DNA of 64,000 bases. Origin: Paracoccaceae bacterium (GTDB taxonomy: Bacteria; Pseudomonadota; Alphaproteobacteria; Rhodobacterales; Rhodobacteraceae). The position numbers and the translations under genes are program-made. Position 1 is the stretch's first letter. The number at the start of each line of letters is the position of its first letter. The DNA lies in contig JACKKJ010000001.1 in assembly GCA_024236495.1 (NCBI GenBank), positions 248,001 through 312,000 on the forward strand, in the 5' to 3' direction. Below the pieces are notes generated by a model. It was given only the letters and a program-made list of their open reading frames with translations. It ran no database searches and was not told where the DNA came from. Positions 42,550-51,092 of this stretch are shown here, in pieces.

Positions 42550-43886
42550 TGACCTATGAAATGATCGCCCTCGCCATGTTCGGCGCCATGCTGTTCCTGC
42601 TGGCGACGGGGCAACGCGTCTTTGCCGTCATCGGGTTCGTCGCCGCGGCCTCCGCGCTCTTGCTGTACGGCAACGGCGCGATCGAACTGCCGTTCAACCA
42701 GGTGTTCAAGCTGTTCAACTGGTACGCGATGCTGACCCTGCCGATGTTCATCTACATGGGCTACATCCTGTCGGAGGCCGGCATCGCCGAGGATCTCTAC
42801 CGGATGCTGCATGTCTGGTTCGGCCGCGTGCGTGGCGGGCTTGCCATCGGCACGATCTTCCTGATGGTCATCATCTCGGCGATGAACGGTCTTTCGGTCG
42901 CGGGCATGGCCATCGGCGCCACCATCGCCCTGCCCGAGATGCTGCGCAGGGGTTACGACAAGGTTCTGATCTCTGGCGTGGTGCAGGGCGGATCGTCGCT
43001 GGGCATCCTGATCCCGCCCTCGGTCGTTCTGGTCCTTTACGGGATGATCGCGCGGCAGCCGGTCTCGAAGCTCTGGTTCGCGGGGCTTGTCCCGGGCCTC
43101 ATCATGGCGGCGCTTTTCGTGATCTACATCGCGGTGCGCGCCCGCATGAACCCCTCTCTTGCGCCGGTCGTCCCGGACGAAGACCTGAACATGCCGCTTT
43201 CGGAAAAGCTGGCCCTGGCACGGGCGGGGATCATTCCCTTCGTCATCTTCTTCCTGATGACCGGGCTTTTCGTCTTCGGCTTCACCAGCCTTGTTGAAAG
43301 TTCGGCCGTCGGCGCCTTCAGCGCGACGCTGGCGGCGGTGGTCAAGGGGCGCTTCACCTGGCGGCTCGTGCGCGAAACCTCGATGAAGACGCTGTCGATC
43401 AGCTGCATGTTCCTCTGGCTGATCCTGGCCGCATTGGCCTTCGGGGCGGTGTTCGACGGGCTGGGCGCGGTCAAGGCGATCGAGAACCTGTTCATCACCC
43501 AGTGGAACCTGTCGCCCTGGACCGTGATCATCATGATGCAGCTCAGCTTCCTGGTGATGGGCACGTTCCTTGACGACACCGCGATGCTTGTCATCGTGGC
43601 GCCGCTTTACATCCCGCTTGTGAAGACGCTGGACCTGGGCTTTGACGGGCAGCTCATCTGGTTCGGCATCCTCTACACGATCACCTGCCAGATCGCCTAT
43701 ATCACCCCCCCCTTCGGCTATAACCTGTTCCTCATGCGCTCGCTCGCGCCGAAGGAGATCACGCTGATCGACATCTACCGGTCGATCTGGCCCTTCGCCG
43801 CGATCATGGTGCTGACGATCGTGCTTCTCATGTTCTTCCCGCAACTGGCGCTCTGGCTGCCCGAGCACATGAACGTCAAGGGCTAA
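42549..43886 (+). CDS. dctM: TRAP transporter large permease (DctM)
   Basis: A 445-residue membrane protein of normal DctM length. The paired conserved segments GVVQGGSSLGILIPPSV and QIAYITPPFGYNLF mark the two repeats, and YMGYILSEAGIAEDLYRM follows the second helix. It forms the transport channel with DctQ, driven by a sodium or proton gradient. It starts within the dctQ stop codon and is followed by dctP after 44 bases. Confidence 0.95.
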   Translation: MTYEMIALAMFGAMLFLLATGQRVFAVIGFVAAASALLLYGNGAIELPFNQVFKLFNWYAMLTLPMFIYMGYILSEAGIAEDLYRMLHVWFGRVRGGLAIGTIFLMVIISAMNGLSVAGMAIGATIALPEMLRRGYDKVLISGVVQGGSSLGILIPPSVVLVLYGMIARQPVSKLWFAGLVPGLIMAALFVIYIAVRARMNPSLAPVVPDEDLNMPLSEKLALARAGIIPFVIFFLMTGLFVFGFTSLVESSAVGAFSATLAAVVKGRFTWRLVRETSMKTLSISCMFLWLILAALAFGAVFDGLGAVKAIENLFITQWNLSPWTVIIMMQLSFLVMGTFLDDTAMLVIVAPLYIPLVKTLDLGFDGQLIWFGILYTITCQIAYITPPFGYNLFLMRSLAPKEITLIDIYRSIWPFAAIMVLTIVLLMFFPQLALWLPEHMNVKG

Positions 43887-43930
43887 GACCACCAAGAAAG
43901 AACGACAAACGACCAACCAAGGAGGTTCCC

Positions 43931-45022
43931 ATGAGTGAAGACATCAAGAAGACCAGTCCGTCCGAGAAGATCCTTTCCTCCCGCCGCGACTTCCTGCGCC
44001 GTGCCGGGATCGGCGCCGGCGCCGTCGCCGGATCGACCCTTGCCGCACCCTATGTGAGCGCCCAGACCGGCCCGATCAAATGGCGCCTGCAGACCTATTC
44101 GGGCGCCCCCCTTGGCGCGCATGTGATCAAGCCGCAGATCGAGGCCTTCAACATCGCCGCCAACGGCGAGATGGAGATCGAGCTTTTCTACGCCGACCAG
44201 CTTGTCCCGACGGCAGACCTTTTCCGCGCCATGCAGTCCGGCGTTCTCGATGCGGTGCAGTCCGACGAGGCGACGATGGCCTCCCCCGTCGATATCTCGG
44301 TCTTCGGCGGCTACTTCCCCTTTGCCACCCGCTATCCGCTCGATGTGACGGCGCTCTTCCGTTACTACGGGCTGAAGGAGATCTGGGAAGAAGCCTATTC
44401 CGAGGTCGAAAACGTCACCTGGCTTTCGACCGGGTCCTGGGATCCGCTTCACATCTTCACCGTCGACAAGCCGATCCGCAGCCTGGCCGACATGAACGGC
44501 CTGCGCGTCTTCGGCGTTCCGACCGCCGGCAAGTTCCTGTCCAAGTACGGCCTGATCCCGGTGACGATCCCGTGGGACAACGTCGAGGTCGCGATGCAGA
44601 CCGGCGAGATCGACGGGGTGGCCTGGTGCGGCTTCACCGAAGCCTATGAGGTGGGCTGGGCCGATGTGTGCAACTACGCGCTCAACAACGCCGTCACCGG
44701 CGCCTGGTTCGGCAGCTACTTTGCCAACACGGAAAGCTGGAACAAGGTTCCGGCCGATCTTCAGGAACTTTTCCGCATGTCGATCGACCAGTCGCACTAC
44801 TACCGCCTTGGCTGGTACTGGGGCGGCGAGGCGAAGCTGCGCGTCGAGGGCGAGAAGATGGAACTGACCCAGCTTCCGGCAGAGGAATGGGCCCAGGTCG
44901 TGAAGGATGCCGAAGGCTTCTGGGACGAGGTTTCGGCCTCCAGCCCGCGCTCGGCCAAGGTGGTCGATGCGTTCAAGGCCTATGCCACGAACATGGAAAA
45001 GGCCGGTTATCCCTATCGGTGA
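43931..45022 (+). CDS. dctP: TRAP transporter substrate-binding protein (DctP) with Tat-type signal
   Basis: A 363-residue binding protein. The N-terminus has a twin-arginine motif, SSRRDFLRRAG (Arg18-19), a Gly/Ala-rich hydrophobic stretch and a probable cleavage after VSAQ, so export may be folded through Tat. Mature segments such as GLRVFGVPTAGKFL and TGEIDGVAWCGFTEAYEVGW follow the DctP pattern and resemble binding proteins for keto or hydroxy acids. AAGGAGG precedes the ATG. A strong hairpin follows the gene before deoR. Confidence 0.92.
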   Translation: MSEDIKKTSPSEKILSSRRDFLRRAGIGAGAVAGSTLAAPYVSAQTGPIKWRLQTYSGAPLGAHVIKPQIEAFNIAANGEMEIELFYADQLVPTADLFRAMQSGVLDAVQSDEATMASPVDISVFGGYFPFATRYPLDVTALFRYYGLKEIWEEAYSEVENVTWLSTGSWDPLHIFTVDKPIRSLADMNGLRVFGVPTAGKFLSKYGLIPVTIPWDNVEVAMQTGEIDGVAWCGFTEAYEVGWADVCNYALNNAVTGAWFGSYFANTESWNKVPADLQELFRMSIDQSHYYRLGWYWGGEAKLRVEGEKMELTQLPAEEWAQVVKDAEGFWDEVSASSPRSAKVVDAFKAYATNMEKAGYPYR

Positions 45023-45035
45023 CAGAAACGTGGCT

Positions 45036-45064
45036 GCTGCCCGCCCGGTCCTCGGGCGGGCAGC
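45036..45064 (+). terminator. 12-base-pair hairpin between dctP and deoR
   Basis: GCTGCCCGCCCG at 45036-45047 pairs perfectly with CGGGCGGGCAGC at 45053-45064 around GTCCT. There is no T run, so it may act as a partial terminator or as a 3' RNA-stabilising structure that keeps dctP message above that of deoR. Similar hairpins follow the other two binding-protein genes of this window. Confidence 0.6.
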
Positions 45065-45080
45065 GACCGGACGGGCACAG

Positions 45081-45857
45081 ATGGACCCCAAAGCCAGAAG
45101 AGATGAGATCGTCGCCTTCGTGAGCCTCAGGAAAGAGGTCAGCGTCGAGGAATTGGCAAGCCGCCTTGATGTATCGCGCGAGACCGTCCGCCGTGATCTG
45201 GCGCTTCTGGACGATGCCGGGCGTTTGCGCAAATACCACGGCAGCGCGCGCGCGCTGTCGCCCGAGGCGGACCCCGATGCCACCGAAAGCCCCTATGCGC
45301 AGCGGCTTGGCCACAACCGGGACGCCAAGAAGGCAATCGCCCTTGCCGCCGCGCGCTGCTTCCAGCCGGGCGATACGCTGTTCATCGATACCGGAAGCAC
45401 GACCGTCGCGGTGGCCGAGGCTCTGGCCGCCGTGCCGCACCTGACGGTCATCACCAATTCGCCGCGGATCGCCGCGCTTGTCGCGGCCAACCGCACCAGC
45501 AAGGTCTTCATGGTCGGCGGGGCCTTCAACGTCGAGGTCGGCGAAAACCTCGGGCCGCTCGCGGTCGAGCAGATCCGCAACTTCCGCGCCCAGCACGCCA
45601 TCCTGACGGTCGGCGCGCTGGACGGCGCGTCGATCATGGATTTCGACCTGCAGGAGGCGGAAATCGCGCGCGCCATGATCGAAAGGTCCGAACGGGTCAC
45701 CATCGTCGCCGATCACAGCAAGCTTGGCCGGAAGGCTGTCTTCGACGTGGCAACGCTCGGGCGCATCGCCAGGCTGATAACGGATGCCCCCCCGCCGCCC
45801 GCCCTGTCCGGCGTGCTGGCCCAGGCGGGCGTCGAGGTGATCGTCGCAAGCGCCTGA
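45081..45857 (+). CDS. DeoR-family regulator of the second TRAP operon
   Basis: A 258-residue DeoR protein. The helix-turn-helix spans about residues 6-57 with SVEELASRLDVSRETVRRDL, and the effector domain contains FIDTGSTTVAVAEAL, VMVGGAFN and HAILTVGALDGASIMDFDL. DeoR effectors are usually sugar or polyol phosphates, which fits the kinase in the divergent operon. The ATG 45081 follows the dctP hairpin. Likely target sites are the repeats between 41887 and 41927. Confidence 0.88.
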   Translation: MDPKARRDEIVAFVSLRKEVSVEELASRLDVSRETVRRDLALLDDAGRLRKYHGSARALSPEADPDATESPYAQRLGHNRDAKKAIALAAARCFQPGDTLFIDTGSTTVAVAEALAAVPHLTVITNSPRIAALVAANRTSKVFMVGGAFNVEVGENLGPLAVEQIRNFRAQHAILTVGALDGASIMDFDLQEAEIARAMIERSERVTIVADHSKLGRKAVFDVATLGRIARLITDAPPPPALSGVLAQAGVEVIVASA

Positions 45858-45931
45858 CGATGGCGCGGTGCGGCCTTTTCCACCGGGCCGCGCCGCAGCG
45901 CGTGCGGTTTGCCGGTCCCGCGTCGGGGCCG

Positions 45932-47041
45932 CTAGAACGTCATGCGGAATTCGGTGAAGCTTTGCCCATCGCTGTCACAAGCCACCACGCCGCCTTCCGA
46001 TCGCACCAGATCCGAGATGAATCGCAGCCCGTTGCCTGTTGATGTCGCATCCTGATCGAAGATCCGTTCGATCTGCTGCTTCGCGATGCCTGAACCGTTA
46101 TCCCTGTAGACCAGGTTCGGCGCGCCGCACGCGGGGTCCGCATGAATCTCGATCCGCAGCGCCGCATCGGAATGATACTTGATCGAGTTGTCGATCAGGT
46201 TCAGCAGGATGTTTCGCATCGAGAAGATGGAAACGGGAAGATCCCCGAGCGGCCCGACCTCTATGATGCCACCGGCCTGTTGAAGGCGTATCGCGTGAAG
46301 TATCCTCATCTGGTCGATGATCTCGAGCAGCATTTCCGCGCGCGTCAGAACCTCTCCGGTACTGCTGACATCCAGCTGGATTTCCTCAAGCTTCCTTTGG
46401 ATGATCGACAAGGCCTCCTGTGACGCCCTGTGGACAAGCTGAAGCTTGCGGCTCGTTGGCTCGGACAAGCCGGTATCGTCGTTCAGGATATCCTCGGCAG
46501 CCCAGCGGATCGCGGAAATGGGGTTCCTCATGTCGTGCGCGAGCATGCGGGAAAGCCTTAGCTGCTGTTCGGCCTGCCTTTGCGTCGTCAGTCTCCTGCG
46601 CCAGGCCTTCATGGCCTTGGCGATCGCGACATGAAAGGTGTCTTCCTTCAGCTTGCGCCGGATCACGATCTCGTCCACTCCGGCGGCGATCGCGCGCAGG
46701 GCGGCTTCCTTTTCAAGGTCGTTCGACAGCATGACGACGGGGCAATTCGCGTTGCATTCGCTGTGTGACCTGAACGCCGCGACGCTTTCTGCGGCACCGC
46801 GTTCGCTGATCTCGTTGCTGACGAACAGGAATATGACGGCATCCCGACCGGTCGCGCTGTCCGGGTAGGGTTTCAAGGAACGCACGCTTTCTATCTGGAC
46901 GGCCGGGAAGAAGGCCTGGGCGAACCTGCGGACCGCACGCGCATCGCGTACACCCTCTTCGAGCACGACGACTCTTGAGATCAGCTCGGCCTTCTCGGCG
47001 GACGGAGTGGCCGCGTATTTCCAGAGCGCGGAACCGGACAT
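45932..47041 (-). CDS. Sensor histidine kinase with degenerate N-terminal receiver domain
   Basis: A 369-residue protein without transmembrane segments. Residues 20-135 resemble a receiver domain, but the position of the phosphorylated Asp at the end of the third strand reads FLFVSNEISE, with no Asp there, so it may be a pseudo-receiver. HisKA follows with His169 in MLAHDMRNPISAIRW, then an ATPase domain with NLIDNSIKYH, YRDNGSGI and GNGLRFI. No cognate response regulator is adjacent. It is convergent with deoR and may sense a cytoplasmic or phosphorelay signal. Confidence 0.82.
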   Translation of the reverse strand: MSGSALWKYAATPSAEKAELISRVVVLEEGVRDARAVRRFAQAFFPAVQIESVRSLKPYPDSATGRDAVIFLFVSNEISERGAAESVAAFRSHSECNANCPVVMLSNDLEKEAALRAIAAGVDEIVIRRKLKEDTFHVAIAKAMKAWRRRLTTQRQAEQQLRLSRMLAHDMRNPISAIRWAAEDILNDDTGLSEPTSRKLQLVHRASQEALSIIQRKLEEIQLDVSSTGEVLTRAEMLLEIIDQMRILHAIRLQQAGGIIEVGPLGDLPVSIFSMRNILLNLIDNSIKYHSDAALRIEIHADPACGAPNLVYRDNGSGIAKQQIERIFDQDATSTGNGLRFISDLVRSEGGVVACDSDGQSFTEFRMTF

Positions 47042-47159
47042 GGCCTGAACCGTTTAGCACAAAATCCGCAAGATCGCCACCCTGCCCGGCTTCAGCAGCG
47101 CGATCACGGGGCCTCGTTTGCAGGGGCTTGGCGTCTCTTCGGGCGCCCCCACGCGGTGG

Positions 47160-48338
47160 TCAGCGGCGCCCGTCCTTCGGACCGGCCGCCACACTTTCCA
47201 CGGCACGGCGAACGGCACGCGCAACCGCCGCGGCTCCGTTGTTCCTGCGGACGAACTCCGCGGCGGCGGCAACCATGGCTTCGGCGCGCCCCCGATCGCG
47301 GATCAAGCCGGCAAGTGCATTGGCGAAGCCGTCCGGGCTTTCGGCTGCAAGATAGTGCATGCCCGGGGTCAGGCCCAACCCCTCGACCGCCTTGGCGCTG
47401 GCAACCACCGGGCAGCCGATCGCCATCGCTTCCAGTATCTTGATGCGCGTCCCGCCGCCTTCGCGCAAGGGCACGGCAAGCGCGGTCGCCTGCCGGTAGA
47501 TCGGCGCCAGATCGTCGGGATTGGCGGTCAGGCGGTGCCCGCGCGCGTGCACTTGCGACACCAGTCCGGGGTGTGGCGCGCGCCCGCAGACATGAAGCTG
47601 CGCCGCGGGCTCAAGGCGGCGCAGCCGCGGCATGACCCGGCGGCACAGATCCTCCACGGCCCGAATGTTCGGCGCATAGGACAGGTGACCGACGAACAGC
47701 ACCTCATTGCCGCCCGCCAGGGCGGCGTGTCCTTCGGCGCACCAGGACGGGACAGGGTTGGGGACCACCGTGACCGGTCCCGAGAAGCCAAGTGCAAGCA
47801 ACGCATCGCGATCCCGCGCGCTGCAGGTCCAGACCTCCCCCGCGATCCGCGCCGCATCGATATCCGCGGCAACTGCGGATCGGTAGTGCCGGCGCTGCAA
47901 CATCTTCGCCACGGGGCGCAAGGCGGCGGGCACGGTGCCAAGCCGGATATCGAGATCCAGTCTGCTTTCGATGTTGTGGAAGTCGACGATGATCCGCAGC
48001 GAAGGGAACGCTCCGCGCAGGGCCGTGATCGCCTGCAGCAGATGCTGGCCCTCGACGACGGCCAGTGACGGGCGCAGCGCGCCGATGGTCCGTACAAGCC
48101 CGGCAACCGACCCAGCATCGAGCCCCACGACCGTTGGTGCGGGCGCCGTCGATCCATCCTGCGCCGGATGGGGCGCCACCGTCAGCCTTTGGCAGGGCGC
48201 AACCAGCGAAAGCGCCTGTTGAATCGCGTTGTCCCTGATTTCGGCGCCCGATTGGACCTTGCCGTTTCGCGCCAAGACAACCTGAACGAATGTCAAAGTG
48301 TTCTCCCTCCGGGGCGATGCGGATGGCCCGGCAACCAT
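47160..48338 (-). CDS. Family 4-type glycosyltransferase
   Basis: A 392-residue GT-B-fold protein. The C-terminal half has EVLFVGHLSYAPNIRAV, LHVCGRAPHP, and VPLREGGGTRIKILEAMAIG with a following GLGLTPGMHYLAAESP, the usual nucleotide-sugar binding region of GT4 enzymes. It probably adds a sugar to a polysaccharide or lipid. It stands apart from other exopolysaccharide genes in this window. The start at ATG 48338 is uncertain, because the conserved part begins about 15 residues later. Confidence 0.75.
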   Translation of the reverse strand: MVAGPSASPRRENTLTFVQVVLARNGKVQSGAEIRDNAIQQALSLVAPCQRLTVAPHPAQDGSTAPAPTVVGLDAGSVAGLVRTIGALRPSLAVVEGQHLLQAITALRGAFPSLRIIVDFHNIESRLDLDIRLGTVPAALRPVAKMLQRRHYRSAVAADIDAARIAGEVWTCSARDRDALLALGFSGPVTVVPNPVPSWCAEGHAALAGGNEVLFVGHLSYAPNIRAVEDLCRRVMPRLRRLEPAAQLHVCGRAPHPGLVSQVHARGHRLTANPDDLAPIYRQATALAVPLREGGGTRIKILEAMAIGCPVVASAKAVEGLGLTPGMHYLAAESPDGFANALAGLIRDRGRAEAMVAAAAEFVRRNNGAAAVARAVRRAVESVAAGPKDGRR

Positions 48339-48467
48339 CGCCTAGCACGATCATCGGACGGAACAAGGGCGATCCCGAGGCAAGCACGGATCGGCGTGGT
48401 AGGGGTGTCCGCTTTCCCGAGGCGCGCCGGAACGCTGCCGGCGTCACCCGCGATCGGCGGCCGCCCT

Positions 48468-48884
48468 TCAGGCAGCCTGACGCAGGGGTAACGCGATGTC
48501 CCTGAGGGTCGACCGGTTCAAGTCCTCGATGAACCTCGCCTCCGCGCGATGCAGGCGCAGCTTGAGCCGGCAGCGGGCGTCGATCGTGCAGTCACCGCCG
48601 CCGGGTCGGAAGCATTCCACAAGCGCCTGCCCTTCTTCAAGCAGCCGGACAACATCGCCCAGCCGTACCTCTGCCGGGTCCTTGCACAAGACCGCACCGC
48701 CGCCGGAACCGCGCCGCGTCGTCACGATCCCGCCTTGCGCCAGGCGCTGCACTATCTTGGCAAGATGATTGCGCGACAGCCCGAACTCCTTTGCCATTTC
48801 GGCGGTAGAGAAGGCGGAATCCGGCGCGCTGGCCATGCGCATCAGCATACGAAGCCCGAAATCGGTGAAGGACGTAAGATGCAT
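48468..48884 (-). CDS. nsrR: Rrf2-family regulator, NsrR-like
   Basis: A 138-residue Rrf2 protein. The helix-turn-helix is near residues 25-60 (STAEMAKEFGLSRNHLAKIV), followed by the wing GxGGGAVL. Three cysteines, C91, C99 and C105, sit in CFRPGGGDC and ARCR, matching the NsrR cluster ligands that bind a nitric-oxide-sensitive Fe-S centre. It sits beside a perfect palindrome and is divergent from a nitronate monooxygenase gene, a fitting target for a nitrosative-stress regulator. Confidence 0.8.
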   Translation of the reverse strand: MHLTSFTDFGLRMLMRMASAPDSAFSTAEMAKEFGLSRNHLAKIVQRLAQGGIVTTRRGSGGGAVLCKDPAEVRLGDVVRLLEEGQALVECFRPGGGDCTIDARCRLKLRLHRAEARFIEDLNRSTLRDIALPLRQAA

Positions 48885-49196
48885 GGATGGAGGGCTCCGT
48901 ATAATAGGTATTTACAGTACCTATTATGTGGCTTACTCAGGATTGCAAGTCAAACCGCAGGAGAAGCGAGATGCAGACCTGCGCGTCCGAGCGCCGGAAT
49001 ACCCCCTGCCAGCGGGCAAGGGTGAAGTCGTCCCGTGGCTGGCGTCTTGCGGGGGTGCTGGCGGGCACATCCACCATGCCAAGCGCGCGCCACCGGTCAA
49101 CCGGCCGCCATTGTTCTGCGCGCAACGCGGCTGGCGATCACGCGGCGGCACGATCTGACGGTTCACCCGGATGTTTCGGGGCGGAGCAAGGCCGAA
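48885..49196. promoter_or_regulatory. Divergent promoter region of nsrR-like gene and nitronate monooxygenase, with perfect palindrome
   Basis: ATAATAGGTA at 48901-48910 and TACCTATTAT at 48918-48927 form a perfect 10-base inverted repeat around a 7-base centre, 17 bases ahead of the nsrR-like start. TATAAT at 48900-48905 on the plus strand lies inside it, so a bound regulator would block promoter use. The rest of this 312-base gap holds no convincing gene. Confidence 0.6.
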
Positions 49197-50237
49197 ATGG
49201 GTGATCAAGGACGCTGGCCAGCACTGCGGACGCCGCTTTGCGACCTTCTGGGCTGCGATGTGCCGATCCTTCTGGCGGGAATGGGGGGCGTTTCGCGCTG
49301 GGAACTGGCGGCAGCGGTCGCCAATGCCGGCGGCTTCGGAATGCTTGGCATGGTCCGGGAGGCCCCGTCGCTGATCATCGAAGAGGTCAGGGCGCTGCGG
49401 CGGGCGACGGACCGGCCGTTCGCGGTGAACGTGATCCCCGCCGCAACCGAACCCCGGCTTCTGGAGGCGCAGATTGCGACCTGCCTTGACCTCGGCGTAC
49501 CGGCCTTTGCGTTCTTCTGGGACGTAATGCCCGAAGTCGTGGCGCGCGTGAAACACGCCGGATGCCTTGTCCTGCATCAGGTCGGCACGCTGGCAGCTGC
49601 CCGGCAGGCCGAGAAGGCGGGCGTTGACGTGATTATCGCGCAAGGCGTCGGAGCGGGCGGCCATGTCCACGGGCGCGTGCCGGTCTTCGATCTGACCCGG
49701 CAAGTCCTGGACAGCGTATCGGTTCCGGTTGTCGCAACGGGCGGGCTTGCGGATGGCCGCGACCTTGCCGCCGCACTGTCGATGGGCGCGGCGGGCCTCC
49801 AGTACGGGACGGCGTTCCTTGCGACCGAGGAATCCTTTGCGCATCCCTACCACAAGGCGCGGGTCGTCGCGGCAGGCGCGGCCGACACGGTCCTGACCGA
49901 TGTCTTCGTTCTGAACTGGCCGAAAGGGGCGGCGGTCCGGGTGATCGGAAACAGCGTGACCGATGCGCTTGGCGGTAACCTTCTGGGCCACGACCCCGAC
50001 ACCTTGCCGCGCATCCCGATCGCCCGGGACGGCGACCAGCCACGCCTCCGGTTCAGCACGGATTCGCCGCTCAGGACCACGACGGGGGAGCTTGAAGAAA
50101 TGGCGCTTTATGCCGGGACCGGCGCGGGACAGATCGACGGGGTCGTTCCCGCGGCCGATCGTCTGGGCGCAATCGCGGACATGGCAGCCGCAATTCTGTC
50201 GTGCGGCCGTCGCGATACCGGAGGGGGCGGATCATGA
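49197..50237 (+). CDS. Nitronate monooxygenase (2-nitropropane dioxygenase family)
   Basis: A 346-residue FMN-dependent TIM-barrel enzyme. GMGGVSRWELAAAVANAGG at the start, HQVGTLAAARQAEKAGVDVI, and AQGVGAGGHVHG with the conserved His, then VVATGGLADGRDLAAALSMGA are family signatures. It oxidises alkyl nitronates to carbonyl compounds and nitrite, a detoxifying step. ATG 49197 starts MGDQGRW; frames further upstream read as non-coding. It overlaps the next gene by ATGA. The neighbouring NsrR-like regulator suggests nitrosative-stress control. Confidence 0.85.
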   Translation: MGDQGRWPALRTPLCDLLGCDVPILLAGMGGVSRWELAAAVANAGGFGMLGMVREAPSLIIEEVRALRRATDRPFAVNVIPAATEPRLLEAQIATCLDLGVPAFAFFWDVMPEVVARVKHAGCLVLHQVGTLAAARQAEKAGVDVIIAQGVGAGGHVHGRVPVFDLTRQVLDSVSVPVVATGGLADGRDLAAALSMGAAGLQYGTAFLATEESFAHPYHKARVVAAGAADTVLTDVFVLNWPKGAAVRVIGNSVTDALGGNLLGHDPDTLPRIPIARDGDQPRLRFSTDSPLRTTTGELEEMALYAGTGAGQIDGVVPAADRLGAIADMAAAILSCGRRDTGGGGS

Positions 50238-50989
50238 ACGGCGAAGACGACACATTCCGTTGTCGCGGCGGCCTGTCGTCGCCGCCCTGCTACGCGGCAG
50301 AGATCGCGCCTGAGTATTTCGATCCGCTAGCGGTCGATCCCGGACAGGCCCGCGATGTCGCGCGGTGGCGAAAGGCGGAAAGGGAACGGCTGCGCGCCGA
50401 GCGACAGGCGCTGTCCGTCACCGAGAGGCAGGCGGTCGGCGCGGCGCTGATGGTGCATTTGCGACGGGTACTGGACGAACGCTTCGACGGCGGGCGCGGG
50501 CGCGTCTTTTCCGCCTACTGGCCGATCAAGGGCGAACCCGATCTTCGGCCCCTCATGACCGAGCTGCACCGGCGCGGCGTCGTCGTCGCTCTCCCCATCG
50601 TCGAGACAAGGGCCGCGCCCCTCGTTTTCCGCCGCTGGACACCGGAAACCAAGATGGTGCGCGGCGACTGGAACATCCCCGTCCCGCCTCCGGACGCGCC
50701 CATGGAAACGCCGGCGATCGCGCTTGCGCCACTTGTCGGCTGGTCGGCGGACGGGTACCGGCTTGGCTACGGCGGCGGCTATTTCGACCGCACGCTTGCC
50801 GCGTTGAGGCCCCGCCCCTTCGTGATCGGCGTCGGGTTCGAGACGGCGCGTCTCAGGACGATCTTTCCTCAGCCCCACGATATCGCGCTGGACCTCGTCC
50901 TGACCGAAGCAGGTGTCCGATCCGATCCCGAAGGGACCGGGTCCGGTCGCGTGTCCGGCCCGCCGGCGTCCGGCACCGGACCCCGGTGA
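50234..50989 (+). CDS. 5-formyltetrahydrofolate cyclo-ligase with N-terminal SPPC-type extension
   Basis: A 251-residue protein. Residues from about 45 on form the MTHFS domain, with KAERERLRAERQALS, AYWPIKGEPDL, PVPPPDAP and the GYGGGYFDRTLA loop that binds the folate or ATP. It converts 5-formyl-THF to 5,10-methenyl-THF. The first 45 residues hold SSPPCYAAEIAPEYFDP, which resembles a short stand-alone SPPC-type (DUF6306-like) protein and appears to be fused here. The C-terminal Gly/Pro tail is low complexity. It is coupled to the nitronate monooxygenase by ATGA. Confidence 0.8.
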   Translation: MNGEDDTFRCRGGLSSPPCYAAEIAPEYFDPLAVDPGQARDVARWRKAERERLRAERQALSVTERQAVGAALMVHLRRVLDERFDGGRGRVFSAYWPIKGEPDLRPLMTELHRRGVVVALPIVETRAAPLVFRRWTPETKMVRGDWNIPVPPPDAPMETPAIALAPLVGWSADGYRLGYGGGYFDRTLAALRPRPFVIGVGFETARLRTIFPQPHDIALDLVLTEAGVRSDPEGTGSGRVSGPPASGTGPR

Positions 50990-51092
50990 CCAACCGGCGA
51001 ACGCCCCCGGAACAAGGGGGACCGGCGCCGATCCGGCCCATCGCGGCATGACCTGCACCTCGGTCCAGGCATGGGTGCGCGCCTTCGCCAGA

